From assembly GCA_001600635.1 (NCBI GenBank), contig BCKL01000002.1:1658266-1722265 (forward strand): a stretch of DNA of 64,000 nt. The letters are read 5' to 3'. The notes beneath the pieces are model-generated. The model did not search any database, was not told the origin of the DNA, and worked only from the letters and a program-made list of their open reading frames with translations. Within the stretch, counting starts at the first letter, position 1. Each line of letters begins with the position of its first letter. The position numbers and the translations under genes were made by a program. The stretch comes from Leucosporidium creatinivorum. Its lineage: Eukaryota > Basidiomycota > Microbotryomycetes > Leucosporidiales > Leucosporidiaceae. Of the stretch, positions 1 to 12,000 are shown piece by piece.

Positions 1-751
1 GCTCCAACGCCCAGCAGCCCGAGCACCGCCCAGCCGAGGTCCAACCTCACAACGCTCCACACCCACAGTGTTCCGATTCCTGGTGCTTGCCGCATGACTT
101 TGAGATAGCTCTCCGTCGTAGTGATGTGTACTAGAGCGATGCCGGTGCCGACGCAGAGGCCGAAGAGGAGGGCTTGGATGAGGAAGGGAGGGAGGATTGG
201 TTTCGGCCGAGAGACGAGGAAGGTGAGGAGGAAGATGGCTGTAGGTCGACAGGGGGATAGAAAGGTCAGCTCTGATTCTGGCGAAGGTGTAATAAGAGCT
301 TTCTAGGGACGATGTTGAGCAGTCGGCCGACCTCGTCTCGACTGCGAAGGTCCATGCCGAACTGAGCGTGCACGGCGTAATCCCTGCAATGGGGCGAGTC
401 AGCGGTCGTCGGGAAGCTTTAATACATCTCTACTCACATGCCCGAGAAAAGAAAGCCGAAAGGAATAGTCCACAGCAGAGCATTCGCCAGCTCCTCCCAC
501 AGCTGCATTTCCTCGCCCGCCGCTTCCTGTTCCTGTAGTGCGACTTTAGCTGCTAGCTCTTCGGGCGTTAGGACCAGTAGCGGATCCTTGTCTGCTCCTG
601 GAAGTGATGAAGGTTTGAGGCCCGAGTGCGAGCTGAGCAGGCGCAGGTGGTCGGCGTCGCTCAGGGTGAATTCTGTAGGCGATGCGGGAGGGGAGGGCGA
701 AGGCGAAGGAGTCCAGGATCCAGTCTGTACTGTACGGCGCCGTTCAAGCAT
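1..751 (-). CDS. Fungal integral membrane protein, DUF7719-like (3' end beyond the window)
   Basis: The ATG is at 751. Exon 1 (438-751) encodes a Ser/Pro-rich cytosolic-type N-terminus. A 54-nt intron (384-437, GTGAGT...CAG with CGCTGAC branch) follows, and the next exon restores the frame in a motif reading IPFGFLFSGM-DYAVHAQFG. Downstream comes a hydrophobic run starting IFLLTFLVSRPKP, a second segment (LIQALLFGLCVGTGIALVHI) and a third (TLWVWSVVRLDLGWAVLGLL) preceded by YLKVMRQAPGIG. That layout resembles the uncharacterised fungal membrane family catalogued as DUF7719; this is from memory, not a search. The second intron has a good branch (GAGCTGACC) and acceptor (CTACAG near 228), but no GT donor that keeps frame was found near 305. 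No function can be assigned. The gene is divergent from the F-box gene at 1149. Confidence 0.72.
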
Positions 752-1148
752 ATTGGTCTAGGCTCGGTGATTCGGTAAGAAGCTGAGATTCAAGCTCGCG
801 CTTCTTGTCCTCGTACGCTCACCTCGACTCGCTGTCGATACGCTCGCGGAGTGCCCTGGATCAGCTACAAGTCGTGCGAAGCTAAAGCTACTGCTCAGCG
901 TCCCTCCCTTTACGCCGCTCTCTCTTCGTCTCGTCGTCTTGGTCGCGCTTTGGGCTCGCGCCTGAAAGCTTGGAGCGCAAGTGCACTACAACTCTTCGGT
1001 GAGCTCACCTTTCTGTACAAGCGCTCAAGCTGTACGCTGCTGTGTAGCTGCATTCTGACGGGGCGCCCAGAAAGGCTGCAGACGCTGAACCGCCGAACGC
1101 TCCGAGCGCTGACCGCTCGACGTCTTTCTTACCCATAGGCCCGACACC
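752..1148. other. Divergent intergenic region
   Basis: About 400 bases between two divergently transcribed genes, so presumably the shared promoter and both 5' leaders. Short open frames here have no protein-like content. No TATA box or other site stands out. Confidence 0.5.
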
Positions 1149-2351
1149 ATGAGCGAAGCTGGACCTCTCTCTACATCAGACGAAGCTGTCCCCACTATCA
1201 CCTCTCCTTTCGACTCTTCGCCCTCCTCGACCCTCGCCCGAGCTTCCCTCTCCTCCCTCCCCGCCGAGCTCAAGCTTCAGATTGTCGAATCAGTAGAGGA
1301 TCACCAAGACATCATCGACTTGCAGAGTGTCAATTGCGAGTTTCATGCCCTGGCCAGTTTCGCCCGCTGGAGGGTCAGTCCCGTCATCTGCTCCATTCGG
1401 CGACACGGGCGCTGATCCAGTCCATCTCTTGCAGAGGGTCTTCTCCGTCCAGCACCGCCTTGCCAACCTGCGGGCGTTGACTGACGCTGTCGTTCCCCAA
1501 CATGGTCACGCCATGGCCGCCCTCAGGACGGGGTTTGACTGGGACGCGGATTCGGACTTCATCAGCTACGAGGACGAGGAGCGGTTCGCCATCTTCCTCC
1601 ACCTCCTCCGAGCCCTTCCCCACATCACCGAACTCGGGATTATCGAACTGCCACTCGAGCCCTCCCTCATCTCGGTTTCCGCTGGCCGGTCACTCCACCT
1701 CACCTCGCTCAGTCTCTTCGGCCTGGACGACGATCCCCTGATCCCCGAGACGTCGCCTCTATCCTCTGCACGTCCCAGCAACTCATACAATTGGACCTAT
1801 CCGACGTTGCATCGGCAGACGAGCAGACGATGAGCTCGGTCGTAGCCGCAGTTCGAGGGCTGGAACACCTGAAGTTGGTCCGATACTCGTTCGTTCCGCG
1901 AGCCTTCGTGGAGGGACTCAGCCATTCCGCACCTCTAGCTTGCATCTACATGCTCGATGTTGGCGGTGTCAGACCCTCGGGCGTCCTCGACCTCTTGCGC
2001 ACGTACCAGCACACTCTTGAGGAGGTCGACGTCAAGCCCTTCGAGCAGATAGATCCTCATCCTAACCCACCGGACTCCCCTATCCTACTACCAAACCTGC
2101 ACACCCTCTCCATTGGCCCCGACTGCGCTCCCGTTCTCGCTCAGCTCCAAACGCCGGCGCTGCGTACACTCGAACACGATAGTCTGGGGGAAGACCTTCC
2201 CCCCAACGCTCTCATCGAAGCCCTCGAGGCGCAGCCACGACCGTCTCTGACATTCATCAGTGTCAACGGACCGGCCTCGGACGACTGGGTCGATTTGCTC
2301 TCGGCGTTCACGAAACCGCGTAAGATTGAGCTCGTCTTCGAGGATCGGTAG
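1149..2351 (+). CDS. F-box/leucine-rich-repeat-type protein with a frame break
   Basis: The start ATG at 1149 opens an F-box-like N-terminus (LSSLPAELKLQIVESVED, then a short helix-rich stretch ending SFARWR). Exon 1 is 1149-1373 and the intron 1374-1434 (GTCAGT donor, CGCTGATCC branch, TTGCAG acceptor). The rest is an LRR-like series (HLTSLSLFGL, LIQLDLSDV, HLKLVRYS, LHTLSIG, LRTLEHDS). F-box proteins of this type act as substrate adaptors of SCF ubiquitin ligases; that role is inferred from fold only. The frame that reads SLFGLDDDPLIP must shift to the frame of RDVASILCTSQQL at about 1740-1750. One extra C in the CCCC run near 1743-1746 would explain it, so this is either a sequencing error or a real disabling indel. 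It is one of five F-box/LRR genes in the window. Confidence 0.75.
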
Positions 2352-2584
2352 TTATTGTGTTCGGAGGGGACAGCAGAAACTTTGTATAGTGCTGCAGTAT
2401 CTTTCTAGACGTCGACCGAGTCCGAGAGAGCGAGCGACCCTTTCTAAGCCCAAGGCGAGATGCTCGAGCGACTTGCCACCTTCGCTCTTCGCTCTTCGCT
2501 CTTCCCTCCGCTCTGCATCCTCGCCCTCTCGCCGGCAAGTGAAGCTCGATGAGATAAAGCGCCGAGCGCTCGTTGCAAGAAGGC

Positions 2585-5500
2585 CTACGTGCACCAAAGA
2601 CGGCCCATACCATCGGCGCCGACACTAACCACCCAAGGCTCCCTCGGGTGCCACTTGGCATCCAACACTCCCAAGCTATCTTTGACTTCATGTCCCTTGA
2701 GCACCTTGAGCGGCACGATGAGGGGGTTGGTGAGCAGGTCGGAGTAGACGGTCGAGTGGAAGATGTGGATTGAGCCGTCGTCCGAGGTGGAGAGGAAAAG
2801 GGGGTAGACGGGCGAGAAAGCCACTTGACGGAGAGCGCGCGAGTGGTAGCGGAGGGTTTTGTAGGGGGTGGAGGAGAGGTCGAGGTCGTGCCAGACGAGA
2901 CGGCGGTCGTAGGATCCGACGATGAGGTTGTCTGTGCAGGAGAGCAGGTGAGCTTGAGCCTCGAAAAATCGAGAGAGCAAAGGCGAAAAGTAACATACCT
3001 CCGAGAGGGTGAACGTCGAGACTCGAGATCCACTTGAGACCGGGGTTGAGGGTCTTGACGAGCTCCTGCTTGAGAAGGTCGTACATGCGGATCTGGCGCT
3101 GGGTCTGTAGGAGAGCGAGAAGGGTCAGCAAACCGCTCGAATATAGCTGTGAGCGAACACGACGTACAGCGACGAAGAAATGCGGCCGCGAAGGGTGGAA
3201 CGAAACGCGCTGGACCTCGCCCTTCTGCTTGGTGAACGGAGCCTGAGTCTGATGCTTGGTAAGCTGGTGAATGAGAACCGAGCGGTTTCCGGCTGTATGA
3301 AAGCATGAAGGTCAGCTCTGGCTTTGCGACAAGTCGAACAGAGCGGAACTCACCAGGCGCCGAAACGGTCGAGAAGTAATCTCCTCGCTTGTGCCAAACG
3401 ATCTGCTTGAGCGTCCCGGGGACGTCAATCTCGACCAAACGACCCTCCTCGCGCTCGGCGTCGCCCTTGGGCTTTCTCCATGCCACCTCGGCGGGCTGAG
3501 TGTGCTTCTTAGCGTTGCCGGCGTCGTCGGTCGAGGCGGAGGTGAACCCGGCGAGGGCGAATTGGGAGGTGCGGGCGGCGTCGATGTCGGAGAGGAGGGG
3601 AAGAGGGGCAATGATGTGGACCTTGGAGGAGCTGCGAGGTGAGAGAGAAGGTCAGCGCCGAGCATGGGCGAGGGGAGAGAAACGAAACTCACGAGGCGAC
3701 AGCAAAGAGCGAACGCTCCTTGTCGGGGCACCACTCGACACCGTAGATAGGTCCATCTCCACACTTCCACTTCATCGCGCACCGTCCAACAGCGCACTCC
3801 CACAACCTGACCTCTCCATCCTCGGCTCCAGTAACGACCCACATTCCAGTCGGGTCGATCGACACACACCTCGTCCTGACACCATTAGGGTGAGGGTACT
3901 CCACCGAAGCGGTAGTAGGGAAAGGACGAAGGTCCTGAGGACTCGGCAGCTTGGGGATGAGCTCCGAGGGATCCTTGATGTCGAGCTTTGGTCGGCGGCG
4001 GAGCATACGAGGGGCGAGGTACAGGTCGAGACAGCGCTCGAAGCGCTCTTGGACGAACTCGGGGTAGGCGGCGACTTGACGGAGGGAAGAGTGCTTGATG
4101 GGGATGACCTGACCCTTCTTGTCCTCCTTCTCGCGGTCGTTGAACTCCTCCTTCTCCTCCTTGGTCCAGAGGTACTCCTCGGGAGGGTTGTAAGATTCGT
4201 TGTGGGAAGGGAGGGCGATCTTGGGTGCGGGCATGTGCATGGGGTGGGGAGCTGAGGCGACGTCGGTTTGGGACCATAGGCCGTAGAAGGGAGGCTTCTC
4301 CGCCGTCTTGATGGCTCCGGGCCCACGGGGGACGATGCGACCGGTGCGAATAGCACGGACAATCTTCATGACCTGTTGATGAGAGCAGGGTAAGTGAGCT
4401 GTAGAAGTCATGCGAGCGAAAACGGCGCACCTTCTTGTGCTCCCACTTGGACGGCAGGAAGCGACTCTTGGGCTCGGGACGGCCAACAAGAGGAGTAGCG
4501 AGCACCTTGGAAGAGAAGTACTCGATAGTAGGGGTGTAGCTGCGGGTCGAAGGCGGGTCAGCGAGAAGTTCGGCGAGGGCTGAAAGGTCGAAACTCACGG
4601 GTCGTAGGCGGCGTCGGGGTTCTCTCCCTTCGCGAGACGGTGGATGAGGTCGAGCTCCTCCTCGGTGAGAGCGACGTTCTGGCCGTGAAGCTTGTCCTTG
4701 ACGGTGGTCCTGCAAGAAGGAAAGCGATGAGCGAAAGTTCGGCGAAAGCTCAGAGCGAGCCAGCAACGTACCATCCTCCATCGGCATCCTCGATCCCCTC
4801 GAGGAACTTGTCGAGCTCGTCACCGGTAGCGGGGCGCATGACCTTCTTGCCGTCAATGTCGTATCCAATGTGAGGCAAGTCGTCGTAGAAGTAGCCGGGG
4901 ACGTTTCCGATGCGGTTGGTGGTCTGCACAGCGAGAGAGGGTCAGCCTAGAAGCTCCAAAGTGTAGGAGTGTACACCGCAAGCTCACCTCCTCGGTACTG
5001 CTATCAGAGCCGTAGCCAGCATCAATCTCCTGCTCCCACTCGGTCTTGTCCTGGCCGGTGATCTTGGACTTGACGAGACGGCTACGCCTCATGTAGTCCT
5101 GGGGAAGTGTTGGGTCGACCTCCCAGCTAGTTCCGGGCGTCTCCGCCTCGTCAGGCTTGGTCGTATGCCGGCGGATGAGCTCGTCCAAGTCGGAGCCGTC
5201 GCTCTCCTCTGCATCCTCTGCCTCGATCTCGGCGAGCAGAGCTGCCTCCTCATCGGGATCGACCTCCCCGAGCGACTCGTCGTCGGCCGAGTCGTCCTCG
5301 TCGTCGTCGCCGTCGAAAGAGCCGTCCTCTTCGCTCTCGCCAAAGTCGAGCTCTGGGAACGGCTCCTCGACCTGATCCTCCTCATCATCATCCTCGGCGA
5401 GGATTTCACCGTCATCCGACTCTTCTCCCTCGCTGCCAAACGCGAGCGCTTCGGGTCCCAGCCCGAGCGAGTCGGCGGCGGCGAATGCGTTTTGCGCATC

Positions 5501-5611
5501 CTCGTCCTCTTGCGAGCGCCGTTTGCGCTTGGGGGCAGCCGTGCTGGGCTTGGGCGGGAGTTGTTTGCTGGTAGAAGCTTTCGGGGCTTTGCTGCTGGCC
5601 TTGGGCGCCAT
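2585..5611 (-). CDS. ERB1: Ribosome biogenesis protein ERB1 (BOP1 family)
   Basis: ERB1/BOP1 is the scaffold of the PeBoW/Nop7 complex (Erb1-Ytm1-Nop7), needed in the nucleolus for 27S pre-rRNA processing and 60S assembly. The start at 5611 gives a Lys-rich, then highly acidic N-terminus, followed by the BOP1NT region ([64 protein letters not shown]) and a C-terminal WD40 domain ([54 protein letters not shown]). It ends [14 protein letters not shown]. Eight introns were placed: 4924-4987, 4710-4771, 4540-4598, 4373-4430, 3632-3692, 3293-3353, 3105-3167 and 2932-2998. Spliced length is 2532 nt, or 843 residues, and all phases agree. That is near the usual size for fungal ERB1. It converges on the F-box gene that ends at 2351. 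Confidence 0.96.
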
Positions 5612-6215
5612 CTTGAGCCGAGAGTAGCGAAGTGCTAGGAAAGTGGAGAGTAAAACAAGCTCAGCCAGGCGAAGTTCTGAAGAGTCGAGATCCAGGGGTC
5701 GGCTTCGGCGCTAGAATAGTGTACAGTAGTGCAATGCTCATTGGTGTCGAGTTCAACAGCTCTTACTGCTGTCCCGAGCTCTGTAACTTGGTGCAGTCCC
5801 TTGAACGAGATCGCCGAAGCTGCACCTTCGCAAGCCTCCTTCGCAACTTTACGCCGAGCTCTTGACTCTGCTTCAAAACTCCACCTTGAAAGCATGCAAC
5901 ATGCGAGATCTGTAGTGACGCTATGCTGTGCACTTGACAGTTGCTCGCGAAGGGCGTTGAGCAGCCCGCAGCAGGCTTCGGCGCAGGCTTCTGAGGAGCT
6001 CCAAAACTCCGCTTACAGGCAGCAACGCTTGTCGAGACTAATTGCACGTTACTGCTCGCCTCGCAGTGAAGGGACTGCTCCCCATTGCTGCCCTTCTGCG
6101 CTCATTTTCGGCGAAAGAGGCTCGCAGCATTCTCATCTCTCTCTGGTTCCTACCCTTCGCATCTCTGCCCATCAGCTCCTTCGCTCGTTCCACATCCCTC
6201 CTACAACTCGACCAC
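5612..6215. other. Divergent intergenic region
   Basis: About 600 bases between ERB1 (minus) and the small plus-strand gene at 6216. It should hold both promoters. Several overlapping open frames occur but none has recognisable content or splice logic. Confidence 0.5.
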
Positions 6216-7173
6216 ATGCAGCGCACTTCGTCCCAGGAGAACACTGCCTCAAGGCGAGTCTAGCCACTCTCGGCGGTCTCCCTTTTCGGCGCTGACCCTT
6301 GTGAGCGTCCAGCAGCGTGGTTACCAGCAAGACGTCTCGCCATCAGCGTATCGACTCTGGATACTCCTCTGATCCTTTGGATTCGACTCTCATTCCCCCC
6401 AAGCCCACCCTTGCGCCTCTCGACATCCACCGAGGTGAGCAGCCTCCCTGCCCGCCGCCGCCCGCCCCTCGGCGCTCGCCTCCTTCTTCCAGCTGACCTC
6501 TCTCATTCCCTCTCCTTCCACAGCTCTCTCCCCTCCAAGATACTCTCCCTGCCCCGCACCACCAATGAACACTCCCCTCACCCAATCCCTCTCCATCTCC
6601 CCTCCCTCCAACTCCTCGTCCCTCTCCCGCCGCCTCTCGAAATCCACCTCCCTCCTTCGTCGTCTCACCCGTCGGCTTTCCACCGAGCGGAGGAAGGAGG
6701 AGCAACAAGGTATCTCGCCTGCTATACTGCCCCCTCCCGCAACGGCTACGAGGCATTCAAGGGCAGCAAGCGCTCCTCAGCCTGCGCCGAGAAACCAGAT
6801 AACGAGGCAAGCCGAGGCGCCGTTGAGGAGGCGGAGCACTAGAAGGGAGCAGCCTAGGGTCGAGGCTGAAGAAGACCAGAGGTATCAGATTGAGTGGAGG
6901 GAGAGGCAGGCCGCTTCGGCTGGGTTCTTCGACACTCGTCAGCGAAGTGAGGAGTTTCGGCGCTTGTCCTTTCTCGCCGCGTAATCGAGCTGATCTCTGC
7001 CCTTTACTCTCGCAGTCCGGCCCGACGTGTCTGCCATGCCTTCTTCCCCTCCTCGTGTCCACAGTGTTCACCCTTCGTCTCTCTCCACCTTTGCGCCGAG
7101 GGCACCTCTCGTCCCCACCCAGGAGCGCTCGCGAAGGCAGCGTGTTTGCTCTGAGAAGAGTGTGAGATTCTAG
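6216..7173 (+). CDS. Basic Ser/Pro-rich protein of unknown function
   Basis: Not a family I recognise. Four exons were read: 6216-6253, 6316-6434, 6524-6937 and 7016-7173. They total 729 nt, or 242 residues, with consistent phases. The first intron (6254-6315) has a GC donor (AAG|GCGAGT) with a typical CGGCGCTGACC branch. Without that splice the frame does not connect. The product has no signal peptide or membrane segment. The N-terminal part is rich in Ser, Pro and Thr (IDSGYSSDPLDSTLIPPKP), the centre is strongly basic (SLLRRLTRRLSTERRKEEQ), then comes a charged helix-like stretch (EEDQRYQIEWRERQA). It ends in a basic tail finishing CSEKSVRF. The Ser/Arg composition suggests a phosphorylated regulatory or nucleic-acid-associated protein, but that is guesswork. 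Confidence 0.66.
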
Positions 7174-7365
7174 GTGAACTGGGAGTGAGAGCGAACATTT
7201 TTTTGATGTCTAGTAGCTGTGCCATGTAGCCTTCATCTGTCTCCTTCGGCTACACGAGCTGAAGCTGAGAAGCTCGCGGGAGGTCGACGGAAACCTCGAC
7301 CGGCGCGACTAGTACAACAAAATAGCTTGCAAATCCTGGCGAGCCTATGTAGTATGGCATCCTCA

Positions 7366-8624
7366 TCATCCATGCAACGTCCTCTGCTCCATCCCCGAGC
7401 CCAGCTCCTCCCAAGAATCCCACATCCCGACCTGAGCATCCACGCCTTGCTCCTCACACCACCTCCTCAGCTCCTCACTATACTTCTCCTCCACCTCCTC
7501 TCCCTCATAATCCATCACCGTCAACCTGACTGCCCGTAGAGTCGTCCGATGCGCCTGCACGAGCGCGAGGAGAGACGCGAATGTCGTCTCGGCGGTCTCC
7601 TCCGGGGTGGCGAGGACGATCCTAAGGCACAGGACGCGGAGTGGCGACTTATCGAATGCGCGAAGGAGGGGGAAGAGCGAGCTGAAGAGCTCTAGTCGAA
7701 GGTCGACGAGTTGGGGAAGGTCGAAGGGAGGAAAGTCGGCGGGAAGTCTAATGTGGCTGCTGACGTAGTAAATATTCTCCAACGTATCCCGAAATGCTGA
7801 GGCGAGAGAGTGGAAGGAGGTGAGGTTGAGCGAGTTGCAGTGGTAGATGTTGAGCGTGCGGAGTGGTGGCTGCCATCCTTCGGCGAGGAGCGAGTCGCCG
7901 CACGCATCGCAGGACTCGAATTGGAGAACCTTGAGATGAAGGAGGGAGCGGATGGCGGACTGGAGGTCGCCCGTCTTGTCCTTGCCGATGTCGCGAAGGT
8001 TGAGGGTGCGAAGCTTCGGTAGTCGGCGAAGGAGCCGAGCGACGGGGATGGGGTCGAGCGCCGAGTACTCGTAGCCGCTGAGGTGGAGTTTGATGACCTG
8101 GCTTCCTTCCCGACCGAGCTCCTCGAATAGTCGACTGTCGTCCAGCTTGTGCTTCTTGGAGATGCCGAGCTCGAGGTCAACGTCTCGGAGTTGAGGCAGT
8201 CGTCGAAGGATGTCGAGCACGATGTCGACTCGACGAGAGGCTTCTCCACGCGTCTCTACAGCATTTTCTGGTACTCCTGGTGGAGGGTGGTCACTCCCGA
8301 ATGTCGCTACTTTCATGTGGTGGGCGTAGCGAGGGACGACGAGCGAGAGGAAGGAGGAGAGGTCGTCGGCCGAGCGGAAGTCGAGCTTGGCGGTCTGTAA
8401 GGGAAGGGGGTCAGTCCTTGTAAGACAGTGGAGGACAGCCGAAGCACTGCACGCACCTTCCAGAACCATCTCGAGCTCAGTGCAGCCCATTCGACGGAGA
8501 CGAGACGAAGGGCAGCGAGATCTTTGCCGCCTGATGCCAGAGATTCGCCCTGAGGTGCGAGATCGGCTACTGCTGAGCAGATAGCGCCCTTGAGCTCGCT
8601 CGGTAAGCTTGCGAGTGAAGCCAT
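7366..8624 (-). CDS. F-box/LRR-type protein
   Basis: Start at 8624 with an F-box-like opening (MASLASLPSELKGAICSAV) followed by LRLVSVEWAALSSRWFWK. A single intron, 8395-8456, leaves 1197 nt or 398 residues. The body is a leucine-rich array: LRRLPQLRDVDLELG, VIKLHLSGYEYS, LLRRLPKLRTLNLRDIG, HLKVLQFESCDAC, LRTLNIYHCNSLNL and DLPQLVDLRLELF. A Glu-rich helix and an acidic C-terminus follow. By family this is an SCF-type adaptor candidate whose LRR surface would bind the substrate; no target can be inferred. It closely resembles in layout the genes at 12338-13603 and 14472-15708, pointing to a dispersed gene family. It converges on the 6216 gene. Confidence 0.82.
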
Positions 8625-9055
8625 GTCCTACAGACGTTGGAAGAGCGGATCAGCAGCTTTCTCGAGCAGCAGCTCGTGATTCGGGGCTCGGTCGACGGCG
8701 CGCTCTGCAGGCAGACACTGCTACATTACTAGAAATGCTCCTGCGCTCCAGTTGAGCCTACGAGCCGGCCGAGGAGGTCGCGCTGAGGTCTAAACTCGTT
8801 TCGAGGCGAGAACCGCTCACCTTCTGTCCTTCTGTAGGCTAGCAAGTCGGGCGCGATGAAGCAGAGCAGTCCAGTGGATCTGTAAGAGCTGCCTAGTTCA
8901 ATAAGCGGCGAGTCGACTCGAGGCAAAAGCAAATGATAGCGCGGGAGGCAAGCCTTCGCGAAGTCAAATCGCCAGGAGACCAGGATCCGCCTCGCGAGTG
9001 TACGCTCAGATGGAGGTAGTAGTTAACAGTGGATAGTTTCATGACCGAGCTCGAG
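8625..9055. other. Intergenic region
   Basis: About 430 bases between the stop of the pRiA4b/MYND gene and the start of the F-box gene, both on the minus strand. I see nothing specific; it should include the F-box promoter and the 3'UTR of the MYND gene. Confidence 0.45.
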
Positions 9056-12000
9056 CTAGACAATAGCCGCCGCCTTGGCCTTCGCGGCCTGAGCCTTTCG
9101 GCAAGCGATCTTGTGGAACTTCCAGTCCGACTGTGAGGTAGCAGAGATGTCAGCGAGTGCTCGAAGGTACCATGAAGAGAAGTGCGAACCTTCTGATGGT
9201 CGGCCGAGCAGTACCTAGCGGAGTAGAAGAGGTCAGCAAAGCCGAAGCTAGCTCGGCGCTGGCTAGAAAGCCACGGCTCGACATGAGCCGCTCCTTCTGC
9301 CTCTCCCAAAAGGAGGCTGGATGAGCGTAGACAGACGACAACTTACCAGACTCGCTTGCAGCCTCCGCACTTGGACAGCTCGCCAGCCTTTCCGCACACT
9401 CGGCAAGAGCTCTGCCCCTCGACGTCGGCGACCGTACTCTTCATCTCCGTCCACGCGCCGTTTCCCCCGAGTCCATCCTTGGTCACCTTCTGCCGCGCTT
9501 GAGCCACATTTCCCTCACCAAGAGCCTTTTGCAGCATGGCATAGAGGCCCTCGGTGCCGACCTTGCCGTCGCCGAACATACCATTCTGATGCAGCAGAGC
9601 GCCGTCACGTTTCGAGTTGGGGGAGGCGAGGGCCATAGAAAGGCGCTTTTGGGCGTCGATGATGGAGAAGTGGGAAGGGTTGAAGGAGGCAACGGAGATG
9701 GGGGAGGGCTTGCCGTTGAGCGAGTAGTTGGGAGCGTCGAGGACTTCTTTCTTGAACGCGGTCCTATGGCGCGAAGAGATTCAGCAAGATCCCGTAGTCT
9801 CTGTAGCTCAGCAACGTACCTCTCGGCTCACTGCCCTTCATGAACTTGGCGAGCTTTTCGCCGTAGAACTTGTTCCCGTTCATGTTCTCTGCAAAGGATC
9901 CGAGAGAGATCAGCACACCTCGCCGACATAACTGGAGCGAACTCGCCGCCTGGGCATGCTCCAGTACCCTCGAGCAGGATCACCTCGCCGTCCGAGTCGG
10001 CCTCCTCGAAGACCTCGGCGACCTCGATCTCGTGCCAGAAGCGGTCGCCGAGGTCGTAGATGTAGCGGCACTTGTCACCCTGCAAGCGAAGCGAGTTAGC
10101 CCTATTCAGCATGGATCTGTATCAAAACGCACCTGCTTCGAGACGAGATGAGCGAGAGTGAACTCTCCCTCGACGAAGCGATCCCAATCCCCAATCATTC
10201 CGATATGGGCTCCATCAACGTGATTCGAGTTCTGGGATAGAAGAAGGAGACGAGGTGTTCCAGTCAGCAGGTGTAGTTCATTAACATTAGCGACTCTGCG
10301 GCGCCGCGACCGTAGACTTGAGCTCCGCCCACGAGCCGAGGCCACCCCCGTTCTCCGTGACCTTTTGCCGCGTTCCCTTTCGACCGCTGGCCTTTCTGCC
10401 GTATAAACCCTCCATGCCAACATCGCCGCCGCCGAGCGGGATACTGAACAGCTTGGCGCCGTCGCGTCGCGAGTTCTTGGAACTGAGGGCTGCAGAGAGG
10501 CGTCGCTGACCCTCGATGATGGAGAAGTGCATGGGGTTGAAGGAGGCGATGGGGACGGAAGGCTTTCCATTGAAGGAATAGTTGCGGCAATTCAGGATCT
10601 CGGCCTTGACCTCCGCTCTGTATGAGATGTAGGTGATCAGACGGCAGCGCTACGAGGGACGGCAGCGCTACGAGGAGAGGCTCCCGAACACACCTGTCTT
10701 CTTCGGTGCCATTTCGGAAGCGCATCAAGACCTCTGCGTAGCGGTCGTTGCCTTGCATGTTCTCTGCGCGATAGAAGACGTTAGTTCTATCCCTTCTCAG
10801 CTCTCCCTACAGCCGTACTGACCACCAGGACAAGCTCCTACACCCTCGAGGAGGAGGATTTCTCCCGTCGAATCGGCCGGCTCGAGCAGCTCAACGACCT
10901 CGATGTTGTGGAAGAACTTGTCGCCGAGGTCGTAGATGTATTGGAAGCCGTCACCCTGTGGAGCAGAGCACGTAAGGTCAGCTCGTTGAACGCCGTGCTG
11001 CGAGCATGAGGAGCGCCGAGCGAACTCTCGCAAGCCAGATAGTAGCAACGACTCACCTTCTTGCTAATGAGATGAGCGATAGTATACTGCTCGTCCTCGA
11101 AGTGGCCGTAGTCTCCAATGTTCGGCCCGTGGACGACGTCGACGTGAGAAGCGCCCTGCAAGTCGACGAGCATGCGTCAGCTCTGCACTCGTCGAGCGGG
11201 CCAAAGGACGGCTGCACTCACTGGTGGGGTACCAAAGAGAGCTCCATCCTCATACTCAACGAAAAGATAGCTGTGGAGGTTACGTTCCCACCCCATGACG
11301 GGCGAGAGGATCTTGTCCTGGAAGACCGAGAGCTTGGTCCCGGCCGAGCATCGGAGGCGCCGAGTGATAGGGACGAGCTTCGGATACTCGTAGAAGCTGT
11401 ATGAGAATCAGATCAGCGCAAGCTCGTCAACTAAAGCTAATGCGCCGCACGGAAGGGTGACTTGGAGGACGACGTCTCGGCGACCGAGAGCGGCAATCTC
11501 CTGCTCTCGTTTGGCGAACTTGGCGCGCTGCAGGAGCGGGGTAGAGGGTCAGTATGCCCTGTAGATTGACCACGAAGGCTGCGGTACCTTGCGTTCCATT
11601 CTGCGAGCCCCCAAGTTACCGAAAGTCAGCTCGCGAGCCCAGATCGACTCGAATCGACTCGCTTACAGCACCCCCACGAACTGTTGCTCTACCGAACCAG
11701 TCTCTCCCTCTCGGGGTGGACCAATCGGCTTCCCCATGCCCCTCATAAGCGAAAGGATCCAATCCTGGCCTTGGTCGATTTCGCCCGTCCTCTCTTCGTA
11801 ACGGTACAGCCCCCAGTTGCGCACCTCGCCTCGACAATTGCGCTTTGGAGTGAACGAGCTCGGGTCTGCTCCAGAGGCGAGCGATGAGCTGCTGTAGCGG
11901 CTGATCAGAGGAGCGGCAGCTGCAGCAGTGCAGCGGAGACGCACCTTGCTTGAACACAGCAGGGCAAGCGGCGCCTTGGCGGCTTTTATCCTCGTCTCCC

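Noticed and set aside
851-1138. Plus-strand open frame just upstream of the first F-box gene
   Set aside because: Ends in a stop before the F-box ATG, has no domain, and shows repetitive Arg/Ser/Leu composition typical of shadow frames in GC-rich DNA.
5165-5638. Long plus-strand open frames opposite the acidic N-terminus of ERB1
   Set aside because: Antisense shadow of a Glu/Asp/Ser-rich coding region; codon-biased GC-rich sequence opens several frames at once.
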